A program made the translations under genes and the position numbers. A stretch of DNA of 43,217 nucleotides from Candidatus Desulfacyla euxinica (GTDB lineage: Bacteria; Desulfobacterota; DSM-4660; Desulfatiglandales; Desulfatiglandaceae), in NCBI GenBank assembly GCA_014382715.1, contig JACNJD010000283.1, positions 11,557 to 54,773 on the forward strand. The letters run 5' to 3'. Shown here piece by piece: positions 8,251 through 16,741 of this stretch (the stretch's first letter is position 1; each line of letters begins with the position of its first letter). Below the pieces are notes generated by a model that saw only the letters and a program-made list of their open reading frames with translations, searched no databases and had not been told where the DNA came from.

Positions 8251-8652
8251 ATGAATCAATTTACAGAAATTACACTTGGACTGGGAAAACATTTTTTCAA
8301 AAAGCAGTCGGTTTTGATTTATGTTCTGCTGGCGTTTTTTTCCCTGCAGTGGTGTTCTGTAATTCTTGCAGAGACCCCGGGGGACCAGAGAACGATATCT
8401 GAAACAGTCACCATCGAGAGTAAGGGCGATGGTGGAATTATCATCGCCGAACGACGCTATGCGGTAATAGAATCGACTACTATCCTGGACATATCCGGGA
8501 ACGCGATCTCCCTGTGTGATTTGCGGGTACCTTCCGAAGCATTGGTAGAATACCGATTGAGAAAAGATCAGGACTCGGTCTGTGTCAAAATTGAAAACAA
8601 ACGGCTTCTTGAAGGGGCAACCAGCCTTGTGATTGCTGATGATCCGGGCTGA
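8251..8652 (+). CDS. Hypothetical secreted protein
   Basis: A 133-residue protein with no family I recognise. After about 20 hydrophilic residues it has a hydrophobic stretch (VLIYVLLAFFSLQWC) and an AETPG-like cleavage region near residue 42, consistent with export by Sec, though the n-region is long. The mature part is short, beta-rich and mixed in charge. It contains two cysteines (in SLCDLRV and SVCVKIE) that could form a disulfide. A promoter at 8026-8055 and a MITE-like element precede it, and recN follows 91 bp later. A periplasmic or surface location is inferred from the signal sequence only. Confidence 0.65.
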   Translation: MNQFTEITLGLGKHFFKKQSVLIYVLLAFFSLQWCSVILAETPGDQRTISETVTIESKGDGGIIIAERRYAVIESTTILDISGNAISLCDLRVPSEALVEYRLRKDQDSVCVKIENKRLLEGATSLVIADDPG

Positions 8653-8743
8653 TAGGCCATGCCGGCCATAAGTTTATGGCAGAGAGAGATTTTTGTAGCT
8701 GATTTGAATAAAAGGTCTCCAGAATCCGCAGTCATGAGGTGTT

Positions 8744-10441
8744 ATGCTTTTCCAGCTGAACATCACCGATTTTGCCATTATAAAACATCTGGATCTGTCC
8801 TTAAGGGAAGGGCTAAACACCGTCTCCGGTGAAACCGGTGCAGGCAAATCGATCATTATCAATGCCATTAATTTGATTCTCGGGGGGAGGTCGTCGGCAG
8901 ATCTTATCAGGACAGGATGCGACGAAGCCGTAGTTGAAGGGTTGTTTGTGTTTCCCGATAACCCTCCCGGTTTGAATAAGATGTTGGGAGAAGAGGGGAT
9001 ATCCTTTGACAATGAGCTGTTGATAAAGAGGATCATATCCCGTGAAGGCCGGAACAAGGTCTTTGTTAATGGCTCTCTATCCACCCTCCAGATGTTATCT
9101 CGTTTAGGCCCGAGGCTGATCAGTATTTCCGGCCAGTATGAACATCAACTCCTCTTGAGACCGGATAATCATCTCTTCCTTTTAGATGATTTCAGCGGGC
9201 TTGAAGATGAGCGTGTTGATCTGGGCGGGATATTTGGGAGATATCAGTCATTAAAAGAAGAGCTCAGGGCCATGGAGAAGGAGATCGTGGCGCAAAAGGA
9301 GAGAGGGGAACTGGTCCGGTTCCAGATCCAGGAAATTGAAGCGACTAACCCCGTCCCGGGTGAAGATGAAATCCTGGCAGATGAAAAGAGCCGTCTCCAG
9401 CATGCAGAGGAACTCTTGGGAATTGTCTCAGAGGGATACCAAACCCTGTACGAGAAAGATGATTCTGTGCTTGCATCCGTTGCCCGCTGCACAAAGAGCA
9501 TGGAGAAAGGGGCGGGAATCGACCGGGAACTCGGTTCCATAAGAGACTCCCTGGCCGAAATAGCGGTTCAAGTAGAGGATGCCTCATTTGCGCTGAGGGA
9601 TTTTAGAAAGGCGATACAGATTGATCCCCAAAGACTTGAGCAGGTTCTGGAAAGGCTTGAGATCTTAACAAGGCTCAAACGAAAATATGGCGCAACACTT
9701 GAAGATGTCTTGCAATTCAAAGATGAACTGGCATCAAAAATGTTTGACCTGGAAGAAAACAGGGTAAAACGCGCTAAGCTGAGGGAAGAATTGCAGGAAG
9801 CCCAGGTGGAGTTGATGCAAAGGGCCCGGATTCTTTCACAAAAAAGAAGAAAAGGGGCTGACGTCTTTAAGGAGGCAGTGGAAAAGGAACTCCACCAGCT
9901 CCATATGAAGGAAACCGAGTTTGAGGTGAGATTTGAAGATCAGTGTGATGGGGAGGGTGATGGGGCAGATGGGGGCATTGAGCGTATGCGGCCCGACGGT
10001 TTTGACCGGGTTGAATTCATGATTTCTCCAAACCCGGGCGAGGAGTTAAGACCCCTTATAAAAATAGCGTCAGGGGGAGAGTTATCGAGGATCATGCTTG
10101 CCATAAAGACAATTCTCTCAAGGACCGCCTCTGTGGAGACGATCGTTTTTGATGAGGTCGATTCCGGGGTCAGCGGGGCTACGGCTGAGGTGGTGGGAGA
10201 AAAGATTTTTTCCCTTGCCGGTTATCATCAGATAGTGTGCATCACCCACCTCCCGCAGATTGCCTGCCAGGGAGACACCCATTTTTTGGTTTCAAAAGAG
10301 ATCAAAAACGGCAGAACAGGGGCCACCATTGCCGAACTGAGTCCCGAAGAAAGGGTTTATGAAATAGCGAGACTTTTGGCCGGACGTGAAGTTACCCCGC
10401 GGGCAGTGGCCCATGCCGAAGAGATGCTGAAGAGAGGTTAG
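8744..10441 (+). CDS. recN: DNA repair protein RecN
   Basis: An SMC-like ATPase of double-strand break repair that acts in the cytoplasm with RecA. The 565-residue length is normal. The N-terminus has a Walker A motif GETGAGKS (residues 29-36). Long coiled-coil arms follow (about 150-380). The C-terminal half has the ABC signature ASGGELSRIMLAIK, Walker B TIVFDEVDSGVSG, and the H-loop region CITHLPQIA. The start is ATG 8744 behind GAGGTG. A short Gly/Asp-rich insertion (GDGEGDGADGG-like) sits near residue 405. A P1-type peptidase gene follows closely on the same strand. Confidence 0.97.
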   Translation: MLFQLNITDFAIIKHLDLSLREGLNTVSGETGAGKSIIINAINLILGGRSSADLIRTGCDEAVVEGLFVFPDNPPGLNKMLGEEGISFDNELLIKRIISREGRNKVFVNGSLSTLQMLSRLGPRLISISGQYEHQLLLRPDNHLFLLDDFSGLEDERVDLGGIFGRYQSLKEELRAMEKEIVAQKERGELVRFQIQEIEATNPVPGEDEILADEKSRLQHAEELLGIVSEGYQTLYEKDDSVLASVARCTKSMEKGAGIDRELGSIRDSLAEIAVQVEDASFALRDFRKAIQIDPQRLEQVLERLEILTRLKRKYGATLEDVLQFKDELASKMFDLEENRVKRAKLREELQEAQVELMQRARILSQKRRKGADVFKEAVEKELHQLHMKETEFEVRFEDQCDGEGDGADGGIERMRPDGFDRVEFMISPNPGEELRPLIKIASGGELSRIMLAIKTILSRTASVETIVFDEVDSGVSGATAEVVGEKIFSLAGYHQIVCITHLPQIACQGDTHFLVSKEIKNGRTGATIAELSPEERVYEIARLLAGREVTPRAVAHAEEMLKRG

Positions 10442-10476
10442 AGGGGTTGCGGGCTTTTGGATTGATGGTAGATAAT

Positions 10477-11436
10477 ATGAAAGAAATTGCAATCACTGAT
10501 ATTGAAGGGATCAGGATAGGCCACGCTCAGGATTTGGATGCAGCCACAGGATGTACCGTTGTCATCGGGGAAGCGGGGATGACAGCTGGTGTGGATGTCA
10601 GGGGCGGGGCCCCGGGGACGAGAGAAACCGATCTTCTGGATCCGGTGAATCTTGTGGAACAGATTCATGCCGTTATATTAGCTGGCGGCAGTGCCTTTGG
10701 GCTGGACGCTGCCTCCGGTGTAATGAAATATCTCGAAGAAAAAAAGATCGGTCTTGATGTTCTTGTGACAAAGGTCCCAATAGTCTGTGGTGCGGTCTTA
10801 TTTGATCTGACTATTGGCGCTCATGAGGTTAGACCTGATAAGGAAATGGGTTATCAGGCATGCCTGAACTCTAATGACCCCGAATGCCCAGAGGGGAGTG
10901 TGGGTGCGGGTACCGGGGCGACAGTCGGCAAAATATTTGGGATGGAAAGATGCATGAAAAGCGGGCTGGGGGTGTGTTGTCTTCAAACAGACGATCTTAG
11001 AATAGGGGCAGTGGTAGCTGTAAACTGCCTCGGTGACGTGATAGATCCAAAAACCGGAGAAATATTGGCAGGTGTTTTGGATGAGAACAGAAAGAGATTG
11101 CTCAACAGCGAAGAAATTATGATCAAGGAATTTGCCGGCAGGAAGATCGAGTTTGGTGGTAATACTACCATCGGGGTTATAGCCACAAATGCAGAACTCG
11201 CAAAATCAGAGACCTACAAGATCGCTTCTATGGCTCATAACGGGTATGGAAGAACCATGAGGCCTGCACACACCATGTTTGACGGGGATACCATTTTTGC
11301 CGTTGCAACAGGAAAAATTAAAGCGGATGTGAATGTGGTGGGGTTATTAGCTGCAAGAATAATGGAGCAGGCCGTAATAAGGGCGGTAAAAAAGGCTACG
11401 TCTCTCTGTGGGTTCAAGTGCCATTCGGAATTATAA
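10477..11436 (+). CDS. P1/DmpA-family (S58) peptidase
   Basis: An Ntn-fold aminopeptidase or beta-peptidyl-aminopeptidase-like enzyme. Family hallmarks seen are the N-terminal ITDIEGIRIGHAQD, TGCTVVI, GVDVRGGAPGTRETDLL, and AVILAGGSAFGLDAASGV. The predicted self-cleavage site is in the FGGNTTIGV segment, where family members cleave before a Ser/Thr that becomes the nucleophile. I chose ATG 10477, which begins at the conserved domain; ATG 10465 and TTG 10447 are in frame upstream, and none has a strong RBS. It lies only 35 bp after recN and may be co-transcribed. The natural substrate of such bacterial homologues is usually unknown. Confidence 0.88.
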   Translation: MKEIAITDIEGIRIGHAQDLDAATGCTVVIGEAGMTAGVDVRGGAPGTRETDLLDPVNLVEQIHAVILAGGSAFGLDAASGVMKYLEEKKIGLDVLVTKVPIVCGAVLFDLTIGAHEVRPDKEMGYQACLNSNDPECPEGSVGAGTGATVGKIFGMERCMKSGLGVCCLQTDDLRIGAVVAVNCLGDVIDPKTGEILAGVLDENRKRLLNSEEIMIKEFAGRKIEFGGNTTIGVIATNAELAKSETYKIASMAHNGYGRTMRPAHTMFDGDTIFAVATGKIKADVNVVGLLAARIMEQAVIRAVKKATSLCGFKCHSEL

Positions 11437-11583
11437 CCTCTTTCAATGGCGCGAAGCCGTCAAGGATTTGACAAATGCGATTTATCTGAGATACTCTTCT
11501 TCAAGTGATTAATCGGGGGATTCAGGGGCTCAGTAATTAAGGCTCTTAACAATTCTGGCTTACCAGGTTAGGCGGTACCTTTT

Positions 11584-12717
11584 ATGTCTGGAGATTTTTA
11601 CGGAATTCTGGGTGTCTCTAAAAACGCTCCTCAAGAAAAGATAAAAAAGGCATATCGCAAATTGGCCAGGAAATGGCATCCTGACATCAATCCGGGAAAC
11701 AAGGAAGCAGAGCAGAAATTCAAAGAGATTTCTCAGGCATACGACTGTCTCGGTAACGAAGAAAAGCGGAAATTGTATGACGAATTCGGGGAAGAAGGCC
11801 TCAATACAGGGTTTGACGCTGAAAAAGCGAGGCAATATTCTGAGTGGAATTCTTTTCAGCAATCTGGAAGACCCTCAGAAGGAGAAGGGTTCGGCCGATA
11901 TCAGAGTTATGAGGATATTTTCGGGGACCTCTTTGGGGCCGGCGCGGGGCGAGATGGTTTCAAGACCTCGATGGCGGGTAAAGGCAGAGATGTCAAACAT
12001 GATATGGCCATTGATCTGATCTCAGCTCTCAGAGGTTTTGAAACTGAACTGGCCATGCAAAAGGTAAAGCTCTGTACGGGATGCCAGGGTACCGGAACCG
12101 ATCCGGATTCCACTATAGTCCCCTGCTCCCACTGCGGAGGTTCCGGCCGGCAGGATGTGGCAGAAGGCCCAATGAACTTTACCAGACCCTGTCCTCATTG
12201 CCACGGGCACGGTAAAACAGGAAAGCCCTGCTCCCGGTGTGGGGGAAGCGGTCAGATCCTCGGTACGGAAAAGATCAGGGTGACCATCCCGAAAGGTGTT
12301 AAGGAGGGGTCCAAGGTCCGTGTGGCAGGCAAAGGCGAGCCGGGTCTTAATGGTGGCAAGAACGGGGATCTTTACCTGATAATGCACCTCAAACAGCATC
12401 CATTCTTGAAAAGAGAGGGAGATGATCTTCTAATGGAAGTGCCGGTGACCGTCGGGGAGGCCATAGCCGGTGGAAGCATCAATATCCCCACTATTGACGG
12501 GCAGGTTAAGCTGAAGGTGCCGCCGGGCAGCCAGAGTGGTCATACACTAAGACTGAAAGGGAAAGGGGCAATCAATATCAAGACGAAGCAGCGGGGAAAC
12601 CTTATGGCCAAACTGGTTATTAAGGTGCCTGTAACGGATGACAAAGAGGTCATAGAGACGGTCAAGAAGTTGGATGGGCTCTATGGAAAAGATGTGAGAA
12701 GCGGTATCAGGATTTGA
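11584..12717 (+). CDS. dnaJ: Molecular chaperone DnaJ (type I)
   Basis: The Hsp40 co-chaperone that stimulates DnaK ATPase. The J domain occupies residues 1-70 with the HPD motif at 32-34. The Gly/Phe-rich linker is replaced by a region rich in Gln, Ser and Gly (about 80-130). A full zinc-binding region with four repeats follows ([32 protein letters not shown]). The C-terminal substrate-binding domain runs from about 230 to 350. The 377-residue length is typical. There is no dnaK or grpE beside it. Its 3' end overlaps the convergent cbpM-like gene by 11 bp. TTGACA at 11468 could be a -35 box, but its -10 is weak. Confidence 0.96.
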   Translation: MSGDFYGILGVSKNAPQEKIKKAYRKLARKWHPDINPGNKEAEQKFKEISQAYDCLGNEEKRKLYDEFGEEGLNTGFDAEKARQYSEWNSFQQSGRPSEGEGFGRYQSYEDIFGDLFGAGAGRDGFKTSMAGKGRDVKHDMAIDLISALRGFETELAMQKVKLCTGCQGTGTDPDSTIVPCSHCGGSGRQDVAEGPMNFTRPCPHCHGHGKTGKPCSRCGGSGQILGTEKIRVTIPKGVKEGSKVRVAGKGEPGLNGGKNGDLYLIMHLKQHPFLKREGDDLLMEVPVTVGEAIAGGSINIPTIDGQVKLKVPPGSQSGHTLRLKGKGAINIKTKQRGNLMAKLVIKVPVTDDKEVIETVKKLDGLYGKDVRSGIRI

Positions 12718-13030
12718 GGTTTCTCTTCAGGGTTTGCTGCATTTGCCTGGCAAGGTCCTCTAAAATGGCGTCAAATTGCCTCATCATATCAATCATATTC
12801 TTTCGCATTTGGAGTATGACTTCAACACCAGACAGGTTTACGTCCATATCCTTCACGAGGATTTTTGCAACACGGAGTTTTTCCAGTTCGTTAATGTGAA
12901 AAAGTCTGGCTGACGGGTCCTCGCCGCAAGTGGGGCATACAATATCCTCTTCCTCCAAATGCCTGAGAAAGCTCTCTTCAACCTGAAAAAACTCCAATAC
13001 CTCCGTCACTGTCCATAATTCTTTTGCCAT
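12707..13030 (-). CDS. cbpM: CbpM-like chaperone modulator (MerR-type helix-turn-helix)
   Basis: A 107-residue protein: an N-terminal MerR/CbpM-like helix-turn-helix ([25 protein letters not shown]), a short CPTC pair, an [17 protein letters not shown] segment typical of the family, and a C-terminal helical coiled coil ([16 protein letters not shown]). CbpM proteins bind J domains of CbpA/DnaJ-type co-chaperones and inhibit them. The gene faces dnaJ tail to tail with an 11-bp overlap, unlike the usual cbpA-cbpM operon. That arrangement could couple the two by antisense transcription. A MerR-like DNA-binding role is the alternative. Confidence 0.75.
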   Translation of the reverse strand: MAKELWTVTEVLEFFQVEESFLRHLEEEDIVCPTCGEDPSARLFHINELEKLRVAKILVKDMDVNLSGVEVILQMRKNMIDMMRQFDAILEDLARQMQQTLKRNLKS

Positions 13031-13191
13031 TTATTCTACCTTATAAATTAGGGGTAGGAGTTCGTGCATATTTTTTAACACACCAGACAGGTTTTTACAA
13101 CCAGTACTCCAAAAACAGAAGTTATAACAATTAAGACCTTAACTTTACGGCATAAAATGGTCGAGATGTTAAGATAGATTTCGGAAATCAT

Positions 13192-13290
13192 TTATAAGGC
13201 TCCGCCGCCAAAAGGAACGTCCTCTGCAGTGAACGAAAGACAAACCATATGTCCGATTGGCGACGCTGTTTCGTCAGGCAAATCTATCAT
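13192..13290 (-). CDS. Possible 32-residue small protein overlapping the trmO end
   Basis: An ATG at 13290, inside the last codons of trmO in another frame, opens a 32-codon frame ending in TAA. The product begins MIDLPDETAS and ends EDVPFGGGAL, which looks more protein-like than random intergenic DNA. A weak GAG-type Shine-Dalgarno (GAGATC) lies just upstream. It could be translationally coupled to trmO, or be the remnant of a lost gene. I recognise no family. Confidence 0.25.
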   Translation of the reverse strand: MIDLPDETASPIGHMVCLSFTAEDVPFGGGAL

Positions 13291-13771
13291 CTGATCTCGT
13301 ATTTTCGACGCGTCCCTTAGCCTGCTTCAACCATCCTGTATTTTCCCCCGGATGTTGATCAAACTCCGGAACATAGGGTTTTAAATCCAGTAAAGGGGTG
13401 TCATTTAGAATGTCTGTGTTTTCAATGTGCAGGATGTTTTGTTCAATTTTCAGTAATCTGACCACGGACAGACCAATCGGGTTGGGGCGGCTTGGTGCCC
13501 TGGTTGCAAAAACCCCATGCGGGAGGGTGTCCAAAAATGGTGTGACAACGAGTTTTGCGGATTTGGCCTGATGGAAATGATAGATCAGGATGATGTGGGA
13601 AAACCCGTCAAGGTCCTTCAGCCCTTTGGAATATTCTTCAAATATCTCAACAGAGCCCCGGATATTTGCGGCCCCCGCAGGTTGAATCGGCATATCCTCA
13701 ATGTTGCGAAAAGAGGTATGAATAATGCCAATGGGTTGATAACTTATTTTTGAGGGGATATTCGATTGCAT
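13274..13771 (-). CDS. trmO: tRNA (N6-threonylcarbamoyladenosine-37-N6)-methyltransferase TrmO
   Basis: A SAM-dependent enzyme that methylates t6A37 in tRNA-Thr. Diagnostic segments are the N-terminal QPIGIIHTSF, DLDGFSHIILIYHFH, and the SAM-binding core HGVFATRAPSRPNPIGLSVVRLL, then DILNDTPLLDLKPYVPEFD. The protein ends in SDDRF, as many short TrmO homologues do, so it looks complete at about 165 residues. ATG 13771 was chosen; GTG 13777 adds two residues, and neither has a clear RBS. A possible 32-residue frame overlaps its 3' end. Confidence 0.92.
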   Translation of the reverse strand: MQSNIPSKISYQPIGIIHTSFRNIEDMPIQPAGAANIRGSVEIFEEYSKGLKDLDGFSHIILIYHFHQAKSAKLVVTPFLDTLPHGVFATRAPSRPNPIGLSVVRLLKIEQNILHIENTDILNDTPLLDLKPYVPEFDQHPGENTGWLKQAKGRVENTRSDDRFA

Positions 13772-13822
13772 AGCCACATTAATATAATTTCTGAAAAATT
13801 CAGACGCTCACCATTGATGAAT

Positions 13823-13970
13823 TCGTAAAAAGTCAGAAAGCACCCGTTACTGTCATTCCCGTGAAAACGGGAATCCAGTCCCGCCTGTAGGCGGGATTAC
13901 TGGACTCCCTCTGCAGTTTATCCCGCACTTGATGCGGGGCGGGAGTGACGGCCCTGGAGACTTTTTACGA
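13823..13970 (-). mobile_element. 148-bp MITE-like palindromic element, copy 2
   Basis: The ends are perfect 12-bp inverted repeats (TCGTAAAAAGTC at 13823-13834, GACTTTTTACGA at 13959-13970). Internal hairpins are TTCCCGT-ACGGGAA, CCCGCC-GGCGGG and CCCGCA-TGCGGG. It is the reverse-oriented counterpart of 8073-8220. It ends 5 bp from the stop codon of the methyltransferase gene. No target-site duplication is visible. Confidence 0.8.
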
Positions 13971-13975
13971 GAACA

Positions 13976-14596
13976 TCACCCTTCTAAGATTAAAATATAC
14001 AGCTTATCCTCGTTCACAAACCCGGACACCCTAAACCCATAGGACTCAAATAGGTTCTTTGCTGCGGTTTTGTTTTCAGGGAAGCTGTCTAAGGGAAAAG
14101 GCACCTTTTCCTGCAGGAAATTGATAAACGCGCTTCCCATGGGATGGCTTATGACTACACGACACCCGGTCTTTGTAATCCGCCTTATGTTGGTGAAACT
14201 TCCGTGTTTATCCACGATATTCGGATAGCAGGCATTTATAAATATGACATCAATGGTGCGATCCGGCAATTCCAGGTTCCGGATGTCTTCGTGCAGGGTT
14301 CTGACACCAGGATAACGCTCTCTTACGGATTTGAGCATCTTTTCGGATAGATCATTTGCATAAATAAGAGCAGGCCCATATTTCAAGATGAGGGGAATCA
14401 ATATCCCTGTACCGGTCCCAATATCAAGGACCACGTCGCTAACGGATATGCTCGCAGATCTAACTATTTTTTCGAGACGTTCAGGCACGCCATCCGGAAG
14501 AGGAGGGTCAAAGAGGTGCATGTATTTACTGAAGTATTCGGATTGAAGCTTGTCAATGCGTTTAACTTCATTGTCGCTGATTTTTTTGAATTTCAT
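13976..14596 (-). CDS. Class I SAM-dependent methyltransferase
   Basis: A 206-residue protein with the Rossmann-type methyltransferase core: motif I VVLDIGTGTGILIPL, the acidic motif II region YANDLSEKML, LHEDIRNLELPD, and motif IV DVIFINACYPNI. The substrate cannot be read from sequence. I chose ATG 14596, preceded by AAAGG, because a good promoter at 14666-14695 lies within the upstream extension that would start at 14725. The stop is 5 bp from MITE copy 2, so the native 3' end may have been altered by the insertion. It is divergent from the ppiD-like gene. Confidence 0.82.
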   Translation of the reverse strand: MKFKKISDNEVKRIDKLQSEYFSKYMHLFDPPLPDGVPERLEKIVRSASISVSDVVLDIGTGTGILIPLILKYGPALIYANDLSEKMLKSVRERYPGVRTLHEDIRNLELPDRTIDVIFINACYPNIVDKHGSFTNIRRITKTGCRVVISHPMGSAFINFLQEKVPFPLDSFPENKTAAKNLFESYGFRVSGFVNEDKLYILILEG

Positions 14597-14665
14597 AATA
14601 GGCCTTTTAATTACCAAATAATTGAGTCCAGCCTCAAGGGTGAACTTTGAACGGTTATAATCTTC

Positions 14666-14695
14666 ATAATAGCAGATCAAAAGCCAAAATGGCAA
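14666..14695 (-). promoter_or_regulatory. Sigma-70-type promoter with extended -10
   Basis: Read on the minus strand: -35 TTGCCA (14695-14690), an 18-bp spacer, and -10 TATTAT (14671-14666) directly preceded by TGC, an extended -10. It drives the methyltransferase whose start is at 14596 and decides that start against the longer frame. Confidence 0.5.
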
Positions 14696-14732
14696 GGGAA
14701 GGGTTGGAATTGCCGGTTGCCCCAAATTCTAA

Positions 14733-14761
14733 TGGACATCCATTATGGACGGTGTTATTAT
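14733..14761 (+). promoter_or_regulatory. Sigma-70-type promoter
   Basis: -35 TGGACA (14733-14738), a 17-bp spacer and -10 TATTAT (14756-14761). It points at the PpiD-like gene at 14837, whose ATG has an AGGAGGG RBS. It is back to back with the methyltransferase promoter. Confidence 0.5.
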
Positions 14762-14836
14762 AAAAAATTCAGTTTTTCCAGGAAAAGACGGGGAAGACCC
14801 GAAGAATACGAAGTGAAAACAGGAGGGAGTGTTTAA

Positions 14837-16741
14837 ATGGTATTAAGTCTGATGAGAAAACATGCCAAGTCCTGGCTGATAAAATTCTTAATTGCTATTA
14901 TAGCCGTGGTGTTTGTCTTTTATTTTGGGTACTCTTTTACAGCTGATCAGGCCTTAAAAATTGCCTATGTCAATGGAGAGGTAATCAGTGGGCCGGAATA
15001 TCAGAAGGCCTACCGGGACATGATATCTGCTCTGCAAAGGAGGTATCAGGACCAGTGGAATGATAATATGGTAAAGGCCTTTAATGTAAAACAAAGGGCA
15101 TTGCAAGGTCTTATTGACCAGAGGTTGATGACACAGGCTGCTAAACGGTTGGGTATAGATGTGACAGAGAGCGAGTGCCAGAGGGCGATTATGGGTTATC
15201 CGGCGTTTCAGGTAAACGGTCGGTTTGACATTAGACGGTACCAGTCCATCCTGAGCCAAAATCGTATGAAACCCGAGGATTTTGAGGCGACCATGACCCA
15301 GGATCTCCTTGATAAAAAACTTAAGCAGTTCCTGTTCGCTTTCCTGGATGTTACTGAACAGGGGGTTTTGGAGTACTACACTTTTGTCAAAGAAAGAATC
15401 AAAATCGGCTTTGTTGAATTTAATCCTGAAGACTTCAAGAAATCGGTCAAATTTGATCAGGCGGCATTGAAGGAGTATTTTGATAGTCACAAGGAGAGTT
15501 ATCGGGTTCCCAAAAAGATTAAAGTGACATATATCGAAATTGACCCGGTGGCCTTTAAGGGGGGAATTAATGTCTCTGAGAAAGAGATCCAATCTTTTTA
15601 TGAGTATAATAACGAGGCATACAGCCAGCCCAAACAGGTAAAAGCGAGACACATCCTGTTTAAGCTCGGCGAAGATGCCCTGAAAGAGGCCGAGGATAAG
15701 GTGCGGAAGGCTGCAAAAGAGATTCTGGCAAAGGCGCGCGAGGGAGGAGATTTCGCGACTCTGGCAAAGGAGCATAGCGAAGGCCCGACCAAGTCAAAGG
15801 GAGGAGACCTTGGTTATTTCAAAAAAGGCCAGATGATGCCAACTTTTGATGAAGCGGCCTTTAACATGAAAAAGGGTGAAATCAGCGATCTTGTCCGGAC
15901 TCAGTTCGGATACCACATCATCAAGGTGGAGGACATAAAAGAGGCTTCGACCAAATCTTTAGAAGATGTGCGAGATGAAATAGTAGATACGCTGGCCATG
16001 AGTGTTGCAACGGAACTTGCCCATGAAAAAGGCCTGTCCGTCATAGACCAGATGCCTTACGATATAGAGTTGTCCGACTATGCAAAACAGTACGGACTTG
16101 AAGCAAAACGTTCTTCTTTCTTCTCAAAAGATGAGCCGGTATCCGGAATTGACGGCAGTGAAAAAATTGGAGAAACCCTCTTTGCCCTGGGAAAGAACGA
16201 GACAACCGAGTTGTTTGCATTGGGCGAAAAATTTTATATTTTTCAGGTGGCCGAGAGCAGGGAATCTTACCTGCCCCCTTTGAAAGACGTTGCTGAGAAG
16301 GTGAATGATGATTATACCGCTTACCTTGCGGCCCAGGAAGCAACCGCTGCCGCCTCAAAATATTTGGAAGAACTTAAAGAAGGCAAATCCTGGGATAAAT
16401 TGGCAGAGGAAAAAGGCATGAAGATCGAAGAGAGCGCGTTTTTTACACGACAGGAACCTATACCCAAAATAGGATACGCGCCGGGATTGGCCGAGGCAGC
16501 CTTTAGACTCAACTCAAACAAAAGGTATCCTGATATTGCCTTTGTAACAAACACGGGTGTATTTGTCATCAGGTGGCTGGCAAGGGAAGGGATCGATGAT
16601 AAAAAATTCCGTGAAGAAGAAAAAGAGTATCGCGCATCTTTGGTGCAGACCAAGCATGGTCGTATTTTCGATAATTGGCTTCAAAACCTGCGAAAAAATG
16701 CAGATATAGAAATTCTTACTCCGGTGAGTGGGGAGTCATGA
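14837..16741 (+). CDS. ppiD: PpiD/SurA-like peptidyl-prolyl isomerase, membrane anchored
   Basis: A periplasmic folding factor held in the inner membrane. Residues about 12-32 form one membrane segment (WLIKFLIAIIAVVFVFYFGY) after a short basic N-terminus. A SurA_N-type chaperone region follows (about 40-200). The parvulin (PpiC) domain is at about 265-365, with VKARHILFKL, GGDFATLAKEHSEGPTKSKGGDLGYF and the C-terminal FGYHIIKVED. A second chaperone/parvulin-like part runs to residue 634. The architecture and length match PpiD. It has a strong RBS (AGGAGGG) and a promoter at 14733-14761. Its stop overlaps the convergent DUF1285-like gene by 6 bp. Confidence 0.92.
   Translation: MVLSLMRKHAKSWLIKFLIAIIAVVFVFYFGYSFTADQALKIAYVNGEVISGPEYQKAYRDMISALQRRYQDQWNDNMVKAFNVKQRALQGLIDQRLMTQAAKRLGIDVTESECQRAIMGYPAFQVNGRFDIRRYQSILSQNRMKPEDFEATMTQDLLDKKLKQFLFAFLDVTEQGVLEYYTFVKERIKIGFVEFNPEDFKKSVKFDQAALKEYFDSHKESYRVPKKIKVTYIEIDPVAFKGGINVSEKEIQSFYEYNNEAYSQPKQVKARHILFKLGEDALKEAEDKVRKAAKEILAKAREGGDFATLAKEHSEGPTKSKGGDLGYFKKGQMMPTFDEAAFNMKKGEISDLVRTQFGYHIIKVEDIKEASTKSLEDVRDEIVDTLAMSVATELAHEKGLSVIDQMPYDIELSDYAKQYGLEAKRSSFFSKDEPVSGIDGSEKIGETLFALGKNETTELFALGEKFYIFQVAESRESYLPPLKDVAEKVNDDYTAYLAAQEATAAASKYLEELKEGKSWDKLAEEKGMKIEESAFFTRQEPIPKIGYAPGLAEAAFRLNSNKRYPDIAFVTNTGVFVIRWLAREGIDDKKFREEEKEYRASLVQTKHGRIFDNWLQNLRKNADIEILTPVSGES

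Noticed and set aside
8236..8251. GEMM-type c-di-GMP riboswitch suggested by an ACGCACAGGG string
   Set aside because: Only a short match; the paired regions and the rest of the consensus are absent.
13976..14725. Longer methyltransferase starting at 14725
   Set aside because: A promoter lies inside that extension, and ATG 14596 has its own RBS at the start of the conserved region.
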